A stretch of 64,000 bases of DNA. Origin: Malania oleifera. Taxonomy: Eukaryota > Streptophyta > Magnoliopsida > Santalales > Ximeniaceae. Each line of letters starts with the position of its first letter. Within the stretch, counting starts at the first letter, position 1. The notes under the pieces were generated by a model, which saw only the letters and a list, made by a program, of their open reading frames with translations, was not told the origin of the DNA and did not search any database. Location of the stretch: NCBI RefSeq assembly GCF_029873635.1, contig NC_080420.1, forward strand, positions 31,983,032 to 32,047,031, read 5' to 3'. Of this stretch, positions 9,892 to 21,110 are shown piece after piece. Made by a program: the position numbers and the translations under genes.

Positions 9892-12233
9892 TGTTGACCT
9901 TATTGGTCATGCCCGGTTTTAATTATGACAAATACTCATTGTATCTAATGAGTGTTTGAGTTTTTGTGTAAGAACTAAGACTGTTAAGATCAAGATGTGC
10001 ACAAAGCAAGTAAAGCCTGAAGACCAATTTATAATTCAGCATTGTAATATATTTAATTGGTCTGTAATAGTAAGTAGGTATTTGGTTTGTAATAAGCTCA
10101 CACACATCACACGTATGATTTACTACGTAAACTCAAACAAACCATGAATGAGAAAGGACCTTAAAAAGACCTTAGGGTGTATCCTTCGGAAGACCTTAGG
10201 GTGTACGCTTCGGTCGACCGACACTGAAATTTTTTGGTGTCTTCAAATTGGACCCCAAGTGACCCTAGGACACACATATTTACACATATTTTTGTTAGGC
10301 ACTTAAATAGAGCTTGTTTGTTTCGAAGTAGGACCGAAATGCACACTTGGTGCACTTTCGGTCAACCGAACCAGGTAGTTCAAAAAGCCCTGGTCGATCG
10401 AAACCTCCCTGGGTCAAAAGTTTGACCACCTGTTCGACCGAACTAGGTGGTTCAAAAAGCCCTAGTCAACCAAAACCTCCCTGGGTCAAAAGTTTGACCA
10501 CCTGGTCGACCGAACCAGGTTGTTCAAAGAGACCTGATCGATCGAAACCCTCCTTGGTCAACATTTGACCATCTGGTTGACCGAGAACTTTTGTTCTCCA
10601 ACTACCTAGTCGATCGGAGGGTCCTCGGGAGAATTCCCAGCGGTCTGGTCGACTGAACCAACCAGTTCAAAATGGCCTAGTTAACAAAACCTCAGAAAAT
10701 TAAGAAATCGTCCTCTCCTGGTCGACCGAGCATTTAATTCAAGACTCCCCTGGTCAACCGAACCATATGAAACTTGGTCGATCGAAACATTTCTGGTCGA
10801 CCGGACCTCTCGGGTTGCCCTGATTTTTTATTAGCAGTTAATATTTTTTAAACAGGGTTAAAATGCTTTAAACGTCATTAAACTTCCCTAAGAATACCCA
10901 ATAGGTCCCCAACGGTCATATTTTCTCCTATACCTATATATATAAGGTCATTTGAGAAAATTACAAAGGATTAACCACTTTGATTAAAGGAATCTCTCTG
11001 AAAACCTAAAATCCTATACTACTCATTTTTTAGCCTCATTCACTCATGCTTACATTCTATTAGTACCTACATCATTTGTAAGTGGATTGAGTATATGTTT
11101 GGAAAGGTTTGCTCTCCTTGTTTTATTTGTTTGACACGATTTTATTTGAGAGCAAAACTTAAGGATTCTTAGGGGACTTTGTTGATAAGTCTATCCTAAG
11201 AAGACTTTGTTAGATCTTCTAAGCTTACACCTTCATTGCAAGATTTTGAGAAGATTGTATTTGTTTTTGATTGCAAAAACTTTTCAAACACTTTCAAATA
11301 TCTATTGCGCTTTTATCTTGTAAAATATTTTAAGAGATATTTGTTTGTGTGATAGTGATCTTTGTTGCAATTTTCTTTCACTCATATATTATTTGCTGAA
11401 TACAAAGATTACACATCTTTTGCAAACCAAGCATATACATCATTTAATACTTACATGCTTGAGATATCTTACTGATTGAAATACTTGAGACTTGACATCT
11501 TTGTGTTAACTTATTTGCTGAATATCTTGTGATACAAAGATTGCTTGTTTGTCACTCTCACGTACGCATTACACAGTTAGAAAATACCTTTGAGAGTTGA
11601 ATGATCTAGACCACATTGAGCTTACATATTGAATCATATTGTGGTGTATGTTATTGCGTGTATTTGGGTATATATCTACTTTAGACAAAAGCACAATCAC
11701 TGTACCATTTGATTGTAATACACATCTATTGTATTTCCAGGCACGGGCCTGAAGAGGGAGACTAGCCCTGGAATAGTCCCAGATTGGCTTAGACCCGGTT
11801 AGGAAAGCTAGGTGCGTCGTCCTATTAAGGCGTGTAGGTTGAGGTCAGCCTCGCTAATTGACCTAGTTAAGGTTGAGGTCAGCCCTGTAATAATTTGACC
11901 TGGTTATAAACGGTGCCGCTCCACCCTTAAGTGAGCCTTTAGTGGAATCCTCTAACTTGCGAGTTAGAGGCGAGGATGTAGGCATAGTTGGCCGAACCCC
12001 AATAACATATCGTGTGTTCATTTACATTTCCGCACTTTACATTTACCGCAAGTATATGTTATTGTGTGAATGATGCGTTTGATTTAATTTCCACATCACC
12101 TTTATCTACACATTGAGAAATTGCACAGACAAACCCTAGGTCGTGTATATATCGCCATTGGATAGATTTACCTAGGAGAAAAAGTTTAAAATTCCAATTC
12201 ACCCCCCCTCTTGGGAATACACCTTTTCTAACA
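9892..12233 (+). mobile_element. SIRE/Maximus-like Copia solo LTR, ~2.3 kb
   Basis: The element begins TGTTGACCTTATTGG and ends with a pyrimidine-rich stretch, ACCCCCCCTCTTGGGAATAC, followed by CTAACA. That tail is typical of long SIRE-type Copia LTRs. No primer-binding site, coding region or second LTR follows, so it looks like a solo LTR. The flanking five bases (GCGTT and GCATG) do not match, so the target duplication is not confirmed. A TATA-like stretch lies at about 10931-10944. A shorter relative is at 44848-46324. Confidence 0.65.
10340..10620. repeat. ~70-bp tandem repeats in the LTR U3 region
   Basis: About three to four units contain GGTCGACCGAACCAGGT, then TTCAAAAAGCCC, then GGTCRATCGAAACCTCCC. 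Isolated GGTCGACCGA motifs continue to about 10805. The motifs are partly palindromic (GTCGAC, CGATCG). The units sit upstream of the LTR's TATA-like box. Confidence 0.85.
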
Positions 12234-12251
12234 GCATGGACATGCACCCTT

Positions 12252-12484
12252 TAAAGAGAAGATATTGATATTGTATCTTTGATTCTAAATGATATAAAAC
12301 TTTATATAAGTAAAGACCGACAACATAAAAGGAAACTATCTGAGGAAATAAATCCTGGAGATTAACTAAATATGCATACAATTCTTACAGATTAAATAAA
12401 GATTGTTTTTATATATTTGGAGCCAAGAATCAAGGAGAGAATTATGGCTTGACTTGAGTAGCAATGGATGTTCTTGAGTTATCA
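12252..12484 (-). repeat. 3' LTR of Copia 2
   Basis: The 233-base LTR matches 16832-17092. In element orientation the ends are TG...TA rather than TG...CA. Confidence 0.85.
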
Positions 12485-12528
12485 TGCCCCCGCAAGATTG
12501 ATTGGTCGTTAAGGACACCAATCTTGGT

Positions 12529-12800
12529 TCAATGAGTAAGAAAGTGAAGACAAGATAGCGGCTTGGTAAGAGAATCAGCAAGTTTACCAGAAGTATGAAC
12601 ATGGGAAACACATAGGCGACCTATAGCAACTTGATCACGGACAAAGTGAAAGTCGATAGCGATATGTTTCATACAAGAATGGAAGACTGGGTTGGTACAG
12701 ACATATGTAGCTCTCACGTTGTCATAATAGATGACCGGAGTAGGAGATACAGGTAGACGCAGGTCTTGAAGAAGATTCATTACCTAACTTACTTCAGCTG
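12529..12800 (-). pseudogene. Copia 2 RNase H remnant
   Basis: The translation contains VIYYDNVRATYVCTNPVFH, KHIAIDFHFVRDQV and VHTSGKLADSLTKPL. These match the C-terminal part of Copia RNase H. It lies next to the 3' LTR. Confidence 0.88.
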
Positions 12801-12947
12801 CAGTAGAGACGATGTCCCAGTATTCGACCTCAATGAAGGAGCGAGCAACGGTCTTTTGCTTTTTAGAACTCCAAGAGATGGGATTGGCACCACGAAAAAG
12901 AACACAAGCAGAGGTCAAAGTTTGATCATTAAGATCACCTGCCTAAT

Positions 12948-13900
12948 TCACATCCGCAAATGCATGAAGTGTCCGAGGAGAGTTTGCGTGAAGCATGATG
13001 CCATAGTCAATAGTGCCAACCAAATAGCAGAGCAATCATTTAACTGCAGACCATGAAGGGTGGAAGGAGAGTGCATGAATTGAGACACCTTGTTGATGGC
13101 AAAGGAAACATTAGGAATGCATTGTAATGAACCAAGAGTTTGGCAATACAAAATAGCATCAGTTGATGGAGAGCCATCAGACAATTTAAGAGCTTCAGTA
13201 GTCACAAGAGGTGTAGAAATAGGCTTGGTGTCTGCTATATTGACTCGATGCAAGAGGTCTTTGATATATTTACTTTGAGATAAAAACAAACTCTTACAAG
13301 TAAAGTGAGCTTCAACGCCAAAAAAAAAAATGAAAGATTACCAAGATCCGAGAATCATTTGGCAAGAACGGTGATGAAGGCAGTCACATGAGCAACGGAG
13401 GATCTAGTGATGATGATGTCATCAACATAAACCAATAGATAAAGAACTGAGTTAGAAGAGTGAAGCATAAACAAGGAGGTATCCAACTGAGAGTTGGTGA
13501 AGCCTTCCGATATAAAAAAGTTGCGAAGTTCGTGGTACCATGCACGAGGGGCATGTCGAAATCCATATATGGCCTTGCGTAAGTGACAAACATGATCAGG
13601 AAGATTGAGGTGGGTGAAGCCCAGTGGCTAGTCCATGAAAAATGCCTTAGATAAAAGGCCCTATAAGAACGCATTATTCATATCTACTTGGAGAAGATAC
13701 CAACAGTTAGTCATAACATGAGTAAGTAATAATCAAACAGTTGTAGGTTTGACAATAGGGTTGTAGGATTTAGAAAAATCTATCTCAAGTCGTTGATGAA
13801 AGCCTTTTGCTACTAAGCAAACTTTATAACGAGCTATAGACCCATCTAGATTCCTCTTAATTCTATAAACCCACTTATACCAAATAACATTTTGTGTGGA
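12948..13900 (-). pseudogene. Copia 2 reverse transcriptase remnant
   Basis: The later part of the domain (LSQSKYIKDLLHRVNI, KPISTPLVTTEAL) is at 12948-13289. Pieces of the central domain are at 13384-13674 and further up to about 13900. Broken. Confidence 0.82.
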
Positions 13901-14616
13901 GGTTCATGGAACTAGAGACCATCTATGATTAGAGAGTAATGCATTGTATTCATCACTCATGGCCTGATACCATAAGTGATGTTGCTAGGCCTGTTTGAAG
14001 GATGAGGGTTTGGTGATGGGAGTGGTGGTGGTGGTGTGAAAATCAAGAGTACATTGTGGTTTTGTAATGTTATTATATAGCCTAGTATTATAAGGGTGAG
14101 GTTCAGCTAGTATTGAAGAAGAGGGAGAGGATATTGGAGAGGAGATACTTACCTTTGAAGGATTGGATGCATCCCAAGATGGAGACGTGGAAGAGGTGCC
14201 TAAGAATAAGATGTCCTAGTACAGAGATTCAGTTCTGCAAGAAGAAGACTCACCACGTGAATTAGAAACGATTGGAGAAGATATATGTTTGACTCGAACG
14301 GGCAACTAGGAGTTATTAGGAGGAGATACATGAATGTATACTTGGGTATGTTCATGAGTTGGTTTGGTAAGATTTAGGGTGACTTGGTATAAGATATGTT
14401 ATTCTAGAAAGGAAATGTGTGTTCCACAAAAACTACATGTCTAGATATGAAGAGTTTATTTGTGGAGGGATCAAGGCACATATAGGCATGATGTGGAATT
14501 GAGTAGCCAATGAATACACAAGGGCGAGATCATGGTTAGAGTTTATGAAAGGAGTAAGGTCATAACCATGAATAACATAGACAACCAAATATTTTTAAGG
14601 ATAAATAATTAGGTGA

Positions 14617-15244
14617 CTACTTAAAGAGGTGAGAGAAGGGAGATTTGTTACATGCTACCAGAAAGGACATTTGATTGATGAGGTAAACATCAGCTCGGAA
14701 TGCTAAGGACCAATATTTAAGCGGAATAAATGCATAACGTAGCAAAGCAAGCACAGTTTCAACAACATGGTGATGTTTATGCTCAACTATGCCAATATGT
14801 TCAAGGGTATGAGGAGGAGATTTGAGATGTTGAATTCCAACTCGAGAGAGAAAATGACCGAGACTAGTGGCTTCACCACTTCCATCTTTATAAACAGTTT
14901 TAATTGTTGTAGAGAAATAATTTTCAATGAGACATTTAAACTGTTCAAATATGGAAGTAACATATAATTTATTTTTGATTAGATAAATATTTGGTAAAGT
15001 AATCCACAAAGATAACGTAATAGTGAAAATTGTCAATATAAGGGAGAGGAGCAGGTCCCAAACATCCCTTAAATAGAATTTCCAGAGGTCTAGAACAAGT
15101 TAATGAAGAAATTCCAAAAAGGGAGTTCGTGGCTTTTATTACATAAACATGCATTGCAAGAATAAGATAAGGAATTGGACGTAGATAAAGGTAGTTTATA
15201 AGATGCGGTGATTTGGTGAAAAGTTTTGGAGGACAGATGACCAA
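14617..15244 (-). pseudogene. Copia 2 integrase remnant
   Basis: The pieces include YYVIFVDYFTKYL and GIQHLKSPPHTLEHIGIVEHKHHHVVETVLAL, the latter split over neighbouring bases. They resemble the integrase catalytic core of Copia elements (host consensus QNGVAERKHRH). Broken. Confidence 0.82.
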
Positions 15245-15600
15245 AACGATTATGCCAGAGACTCATGGTTGGAGGGGAAGGACTGGACCAAGTTGTTATG
15301 AGAGCCGAATGTTGTGGCAAAGAAGATGGTCTGCTCATTGAAGTCCGCCACTCATATACGTTTCCTCTACTTCGACCTCGCACCAAGGATCCCCCATGGT
15401 TACATCCTTCACAAGAAAGAAATTAGGGAAAAATTCAATAGAGGTGTTATTGTGAGAACAAAATTGAGAGACCAAAAAATGATTTTGCTTGATGTTGGGT
15501 GCACAAAAAACATTATTGAGTTTGAAAGTGGAATCACAAGAATTAAAAGTGGTAAATCCTATATGAGAAATAGGGACATTATTACCATCTCCGACCACAA
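15090..15600 (-). pseudogene. Copia 2 protease and pre-integrase remnant
   Basis: TMSLWHNRFGHLSSKTFHQI and CNACLCNKSHELPF show the pre-integrase zinc-binding region. Upstream on the minus strand, STFKLNNVFCAPNI corresponds to the end of the protease segment. Confidence 0.78.
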
Positions 15601-15874
15601 TATCTTCATTGCCACAATACTCAGAGTGATTAGAGAGGTTTTGAAAATCTGAGGTGATGTGATGAGTTGCCCTAGAGTCAACTATCTAACCTAACTGATT
15701 ACCCGAACTCTAGTGAGCTGTGAAGTTGGCTTGCGGCTAGGTGGTGGGTAAGGGACTTGATCTGCGTACTTTGGCAATATGGCCAGGCCTGTCACACAAT
15801 TGACAAACAACTCGAGGTTGATTCCCGTTGAAGTTAGGCCACCAATTCTAATTTGAGAGGTTGGACAAAAATCC

Positions 15875-16590
15875 TTAAGTGTATGGACTGTTGGAAAAGT
15901 TTTGGCTGCCATGATTTCCATTAGGAATTCTATTGGAATTAATTGTTGTTGTTCCTTGGGTAGCCATCATTGTTTCCTCTGTATCTTGACAATTTTTTAA
16001 AGGTATTGAAGTTGTTGTTTCTTCCTTTCTTTTTATGTTGCTTTTGTGAATATTGGGCAATGATGACAGAGTCTTCTTTTGTCGAGTATAATTTCTTGAG
16101 ACTCGTTTCATAGTCTATAAGTTTTTTGACTAATTCTTCGAATGAGATGGGTGATTCTCTCACACGTAGGGTAGCTTTGAGCTCTTTGTAATCATTGGTG
16201 AGACCATTGAGCGTATGAATCACTATTTTTCTATCATTCAAATCATGCCCAATCATAGCAAGATCATCAATAATAGTTTTAACAATTTGCATAAATTCAA
16301 AAATGTTTTTTCCTTCTTGACTAACCTTGGTGAGGGAGTCAATGAGACCAACCATCCGAGTATTAGATTTATTGGCATAGGTGGTTTTGAGTTTGCACTA
16401 AGCCTCCTCAGCATTTTTACACCGAGATACAATTGGCTTGCTGGTCCAGTGACATTTGTTTGGATAGCAAAGAAGCAGTAGTCGATCTTGATGAATCCAA
16501 GTTTTGTACTCTGGATCATCGGCTGGTGAGCATGGATGAGTTCCATATACAAATCCAATGAGATCATATCCAAGGAGAAGGTTTGTCATT
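15875..16590 (-). pseudogene. Copia 2 gag remnant
   Basis: The open stretch includes MVGLIDSLTKVSQEGKNIFE, LAMIGHDLNDRKIVIHTLNG and LKATLRVRESPISFEELV. This is the usual gag polyprotein of this Copia type. The N-terminal part reads LLLGYDLIGFVYGTHPCS. Broken. Confidence 0.85.
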
Positions 16591-16831
16591 CGTGAGTTTC
16601 ATATTAAATAGTTTCCTCCTTTGGAAAGTTTATGAGAAATAAGTGTGATTGTGTTGATCGAGACAACATGAGAGGGGAGAGGATTTGCACTGTTGGACAT
16701 AAGCATGAATGCACTTGATTTAGTCGTGGTTGAAGAGCTAGAGTGAGATGAAAAAGGAGTAGCACCAGCACCAGCACCAGCAGAGGGAGGAGCACCAGAA
16801 TCAACAGCAGCGACTGGTCACTCAGATACCA

Positions 16832-17092
16832 TAAAGAGAAGATATTGATCATGTATCTTTGATTCTAAATGATACATAGCTTTATATATACAAGTAAAGA
16901 CTAATAGTATAAAAGGAAACTATTGGAGAAAATAAATCCTAGAAATTAACTAAATATCCACACAATAATTACAGATCAAATAAAGATTTTTTCCATATAT
17001 TTGGAGCCAAGAATCAAGGAAAGAATTATGGCTTGACTTGAGTAGCAATGGATGGCTTGAATGAAAGAGCAATGAACCTTGTTGACTTATCA
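16832..17092 (-). repeat. 5' LTR of Copia 2
   Basis: The 261-base LTR includes a ~25-base stretch near its end that the 3' LTR lacks. It is followed by the target duplication CCCTT. Confidence 0.85.
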
Positions 17093-17224
17093 CCCTTTCC
17101 TAGCTTTTGAGAAGATGGAATCACCTCTATTGGCAATAATAGCAATAAAGGCCTGAAGAGAACAATCTTTGAAAGTCTGCATCAAAGTTTAATTTAACAC
17201 CTGATAGAAGTGGAACCCAACACT
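17093..17224 (-). pseudogene. LINE remnant, continuing after the nested insertions
   Basis: On the minus strand this reads as the start of the RNase H-like domain interrupted at 9891. It connects across the SIRE-like LTR and Copia 2. It contains several stops and no intact reading frame. Confidence 0.4.
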
Positions 17225-17695
17225 GGGGTTGTTAATCGAACCAAAATTTCAATTAATCGATTTGGTTGATTTGGTTTAATTCATTTTATATGATTTTTGG
17301 TTATTGGTTCGATACAAACTGAACTAATATATGTATTTATTTGATATATGTATTTATTTATAATACGTATCTATTAGTATATAATAATATATAATATATA
17401 TTAGAGTCACAAAATGGTATACACAAATATTTTTTGGTTGATTAATTTATATAAATAAAGCGTAAATTCACACAAAATCAAAACACAAGTAAGATATCAC
17501 ATTTTTCTTTAAAAAATATAATGGGGTTTGAAAATCGGTTTGGATCGGATAATCAAACCGAGCCATCAATTAATTAGACCTTCAGTTAACTGAAAGGGTT
17601 TGGATTGGTTTCGATGCACGAAAATACCAAAACCAAACCTTTTATTTGGTTTGATTTCTAGAGGTTTAATTTGAGTAATTAAACCATGAACACCC
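17225..17695. mobile_element. hAT-like MITE (copy 1 of TAGGGGTGTTCA type)
   Basis: The ~470-base element has imperfect inverted ends (GGGGTTGTTAATCGAACC and, inverted at the right, AGGGGTGTTCATGGTTTAAT) and an AT-rich centre. Its interior matches 58831-59354 almost end to end. It contains no coding capacity. The left boundary and target duplication are imprecise. Confidence 0.7.
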
Positions 17696-17936
17696 CTATG
17701 CAACATTACTAGTAGTCAAATCTATTGCCTCCAACCGTTCTACAAGGAAACAAATTTCTATCTTCATCAAATGTGTTCATCAAGTCACTAATGATTTTTT
17801 TTGCATTTATCTATCTATTGTTAAAGACTTTATCATTTGTGGTACCCCAAATCTTTCCCAGTGACAAAGCTGAAAACATAAGAAGATGAACTCCATCTGA
17901 GTTGAGTGGGTAATGTCGCCAACTGAGCTTTCAAAC
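17696..17936 (-). pseudogene. LINE remnant, linker between zinc-binding and RNase H-like domains
   Basis: On the minus strand the translation resembles the WxxWxxRNxxxF region that follows the zinc-binding domain in plant LINEs. It is cut on its upper side by the hAT-like element at 17937. Confidence 0.4.
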
Positions 17937-18600
17937 TAGGCTTGGAAAAATGAATACAATTTGTTTATCCAAATTAGATCTGAGCTGCTTAAATTGACAC
18001 ATAATAGATTTGTACATTAAATAAGTCAGATATGGTTTTAAAATTTTTTATGTACCCATAAACAAGTCAATTGATGAATTTCAAATTTTATCCGATAGAT
18101 ATCTGCTAATCCATTAACAACTGATGCCCAAATCTATAGATAATTTTATATGCGGATACTTATTGACATCAACCCATCCCGTCACTATAAGCCCAATACA
18201 CTCCCCACTATGATACTCGCACTACTACATGCGCCTTTAAGTCTATGACATATTCCCACTTAAATTCAAGGCCAAATACCCAATTCTTGCGATCAAAATA
18301 AAAAATCTTAAATTTATGATCTTATAATTTTATAATTGGTTATTAATATTTAATATTACCAAATTGTAATTCAAAAAATAACTTCAATTATTATGTTACA
18401 AAATAAATTGTTCATCTAGTAAAAAAAATTATAATTGGGATGGGAATGATGGATTATCCACCATCCCCCACAAATTATTCAGTCTAAATTGTCATAAATT
18501 TTCTATTTCATTGAATCAGATGTGGATTGCAATTTTTCTTATCCATTAATCTGCCTACTCCACTACGAATTACCTAACCTGATTCATTTTGTTAGGTTTA
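17937..18600. mobile_element. hAT-like non-autonomous element, complete (664 bp)
   Basis: A perfect 8-base target duplication TTTCAAAC lies at 17929-17936 and 18601-18608. The inverted ends are TAGGCTTGGAAAAATGAAT and, inverted at the right, TAAACCTAACAAAATGAAT. An 8-base duplication is typical of the hAT superfamily. There is no coding region, so it would depend on a transposase elsewhere. It inserted into the LINE remnant. A second, broken copy is at 2110-3230. Confidence 0.85.
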
Positions 18601-18608
18601 TTTCAAAC

Positions 18609-19165
18609 AGTATCTCCTCCATTTTTTCCCTAAGGGAAATGCTTGTGATCACAGTCAATCTGACATCCCAACACAAAGACCATGCTGCTTTTGCTAGGTA
18701 ACAATTAAGCATTATATTTTCAATGGTTTCCTCTTCAAAGCCACTTAAAAGACATGTGAAATATAGCTCTTGTTAATATAGCTCTTGTTGGAAGCCCTCT
18801 GCAATGCAACATCTTCAATATCTTATAAACATTGATTCTCTGGAGTTTTTCCTATGAAAGATGCTCTTGGTAATCCCAACAATAATTTCCCCTTGGTTGC
18901 ACCAGTCTATCAACTTGACAAAGAACTTGCCATTTGAATTAGCAATCCATTTTAGTTCATCATAAGTTTATGCTTCCTTGAAGAGAACCCTAATCACTTC
19001 ACTATTCCAACACTCATCTTCAATATTAATGAACTCTTTGACAAGAGTTGGAAATTCTCCACTCCCTCCTTTGGCGAGGGAATCCATCGCAAAACTGAAG
19101 GGATCCATATATTTGCATTTGGTCCATCACCAACACCATAGTGGAGCCTATATACTTTGGTAGGC
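18609..19165 (-). pseudogene. LINE remnant, reverse-transcriptase zinc-binding domain
   Basis: The minus-strand translation shows LKWIANSNGKFFVKLIDWC, then GFEEETIENIMLNCYLAKAA. These fit the zf-RVT domain at the C-terminus of plant L1-type ORF2. Several stops and frame changes are present. Together with 17696-17936, 17093-17224 and 9620-9891 it represents one LINE opened by later insertions. Confidence 0.6.
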
Positions 19166-19706
19166 GACAAAAGCGATGAGAGTAGAGTTGTTCGCGAGCC
19201 AAGTCTAGCCAAACTATACCATGCTAAAGTTTGGTTATCAAATTTTTAATCAAGTTTGAGCTCTAGTTGACAAACCCAATCTTGTTGCAAATGAATTCAA
19301 CAAACTCTTATTTAGCTGAACTAATAAGTTGTTTATGAATAATTTAATTCTTTTGAAACCTCTTATTGTGGGAGACAAGAGGAGGCTATTAGTTTTTGTT
19401 AGGCAAGAGAGGAAAATGGATTTTACTAATATATACTGCCTTTGGATTTCTTTGTGCCCCCACCAAGCCACTATATTGGTCATAGGCTGGTCATATTATT
19501 GAATTTAGTTTATAAAGTTTGGACTAAAACAAACTCATTGCCTAGACAACAACTACTTTCAAGCTAAATAAGTTCTTATAGTCCGCATGGCCGGCCAAAT
19601 TCAAATCCTATTAAACAAGCCTAACTCAAGCATGCTAAATGAGCCCAACCAAACTTATAATTGAGTGGCTTACAAGTTAAGCTTGTTCATGTTAAAGTTT
19701 AATTTT
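19166..19706. other. intergenic, possible hAT-like remnant
   Basis: There is no supported gene. The stretch beginning GAGTTGTTCGCGAGCC, with repeated AAGTTTGG and AAACTT pieces, resembles one end of a hAT-like MITE. I could not define its other end or a target duplication. Confidence 0.3.
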
Positions 19707-20283
19707 TGTTGTCAATGTGGCTCACATTCTAAGGGAAGGCATGAAAAAAATTTGTGGAGCAGCAGCAAGTAGCCGACTAATTAGCCAAATCAATCGACTG
19801 ATTGATCCAAAATTTAGATAATTACATTCTATTTGAATAAGTCAATTGATTGGCTCGGAACAACATGTGCAGTTTTTTGAATTTTGAATCATTGGATGTT
19901 AATACGGTTGGGCTTCGCGGGGGGGGGGGGGAGAACCTCTAAGGAGGCTTATATATACACAGAATACGTTGTGCATGGTGTGCTTTTGTGCCTTTTGTGT
20001 GTCAAGGGTGCCAAGTGTGGTTGTAGAGAGAATTGAGAGAATTCATGTATTGTTCATGTAATTTGGACAAGGAGATAGTGAATTCTTGTCGTTTACTCCC
20101 GTAAATGTAGGGTTTGCTGAACCACGTAAATCCCGATGTCATTGTTTTTATTATTATTTTATTTACTTGTTGTGGTTGTGGAATATTTCTGTATTTATCA
20201 TTTGGATTGCTGCAGTGTTTGTGTTTGATTCTTTACACAATTATATATTTTGTTGCGCATTGTTTGAGGGGTTTTACACAACA
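19707..20283 (+). repeat. 5' LTR of Copia 3
   Basis: The 577-base LTR contains a run of 14 G at about 19919-19932 and a TATA-like box (CTTATATATACACAG) at about 19947. It contains copies of an ATCRACTGATTG motif. Confidence 0.9.
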
Positions 20284-20289
20284 ATTAGT

Positions 20290-20610
20290 ATCAAAGCAGT
20301 GTTATAATTGCCTCTAAAACTTCATCTGTGAAATTTGACGTTGTCAAGTTTAATGCAACCGAGAATTTAGATTGGCAGTAGAGAAGGGTGAAGGATCTTT
20401 TGGTGTAGCAAGGCATGGTGAAGTTTTTATACAGAATTCAACCGGATAGCATGGATATATCAACTTGGAATGAATTGGGGGCAACAAAAGTATCAACCAT
20501 CTGACATTATTTGGCTAATGACGTGTTGTATCATATCATGGACGAGGATTCTCCGGCATCAGTTTGGCGAAAATTGAAAAGTTGATATATGTCTAAGGGT
20601 TCGTCAAAAT
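20290..20610 (+). pseudogene. Copia 3 gag remnant
   Basis: The region translates in pieces to the start of a Copia gag (KFDVVKFNATENLDWQ, DEDSPASVWRKLKS). Broken and incomplete. Confidence 0.65.
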
Positions 20611-20639
20611 CTACAAGTGTAGTAGAGGAAGATTTAGAA

Positions 20640-21110
20640 TGCAATGATGGGGATATACTATGTGTTTCATCGAGTTTGGAGTGCCTCACGAATGATTCTT
20701 GGATCCTAGATACCGGATGCTCTTACCCTAGAAAATGGTTCGACACGTACAGGTCAGTTTATGCTGGTTTTACTTTAATGGGAAATGATATTTCATGCAA
20801 TGTCAAAATCAAAATATATGATGGTGTTGTAAGAACCATATGTGATGTAAAGCTTGTATCTGGTCTAAGGAAGAATGTAATTTCATTAGGAACTTTAGAC
20901 TATAATGGACATAATTATAAATCTAAAAGTGGAGAAATGAAAGTGTGTGAAAGCGACTCGATAGTGATGAAAGGAGAAAAGATAGCGAGAAATATCTATA
21001 CACTGCAGGGTGTTACGGTCGTAGGTGGAGTTGCAGCTGTAGAATCTAAGTCGGATATTCTGTGGCATATGCGATTAAAGCATATGGATGACTACATGTA
21101 TTCAAATGTT
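20640..21110 (+). pseudogene. Copia 3 protease and pre-integrase remnant
   Basis: DSWILDTGCSYPRKWFDTYR is the protease start. CDVKLVSGLRKNVISLGTLD and ILWHMRLKHM follow, as in the Copia protease and pre-integrase region. Confidence 0.85.

Larger units (their letters stand above)
12252..17092 (-). mobile_element. Copia LTR retrotransposon 2, both LTRs present, broken
   Basis: This is a minus-strand element with its 3' LTR at 12252-12484 and its 5' LTR at 16832-17092. The target duplication CCCTT lies at 12247-12251 and 17093-17097. A polypurine tract (minus strand TTGCGGGGGCA) adjoins the 3' LTR, and a primer-binding-like TGGTATCTGAG lies at 16821-16831. The order gag, integrase, reverse transcriptase, RNase H fits Copia. 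The LTRs differ at roughly 24 of ~225 aligned bases plus indels, so it is older than Copia 1. The coding region is broken many times. It sits 18 bases beyond the end of the SIRE-like solo LTR. Confidence 0.9.

Noticed and set aside
10340-10620. Regular repeats with interspersed sequence, at first sight CRISPR-like
   Set aside because: They are head-to-tail tandem units without unique spacers, inside a plant retroelement LTR.
9887-12238. Target duplication for the SIRE-like solo LTR
   Set aside because: The adjoining five bases are GCGTT and GCATG. Only two agree, so no duplication is claimed.
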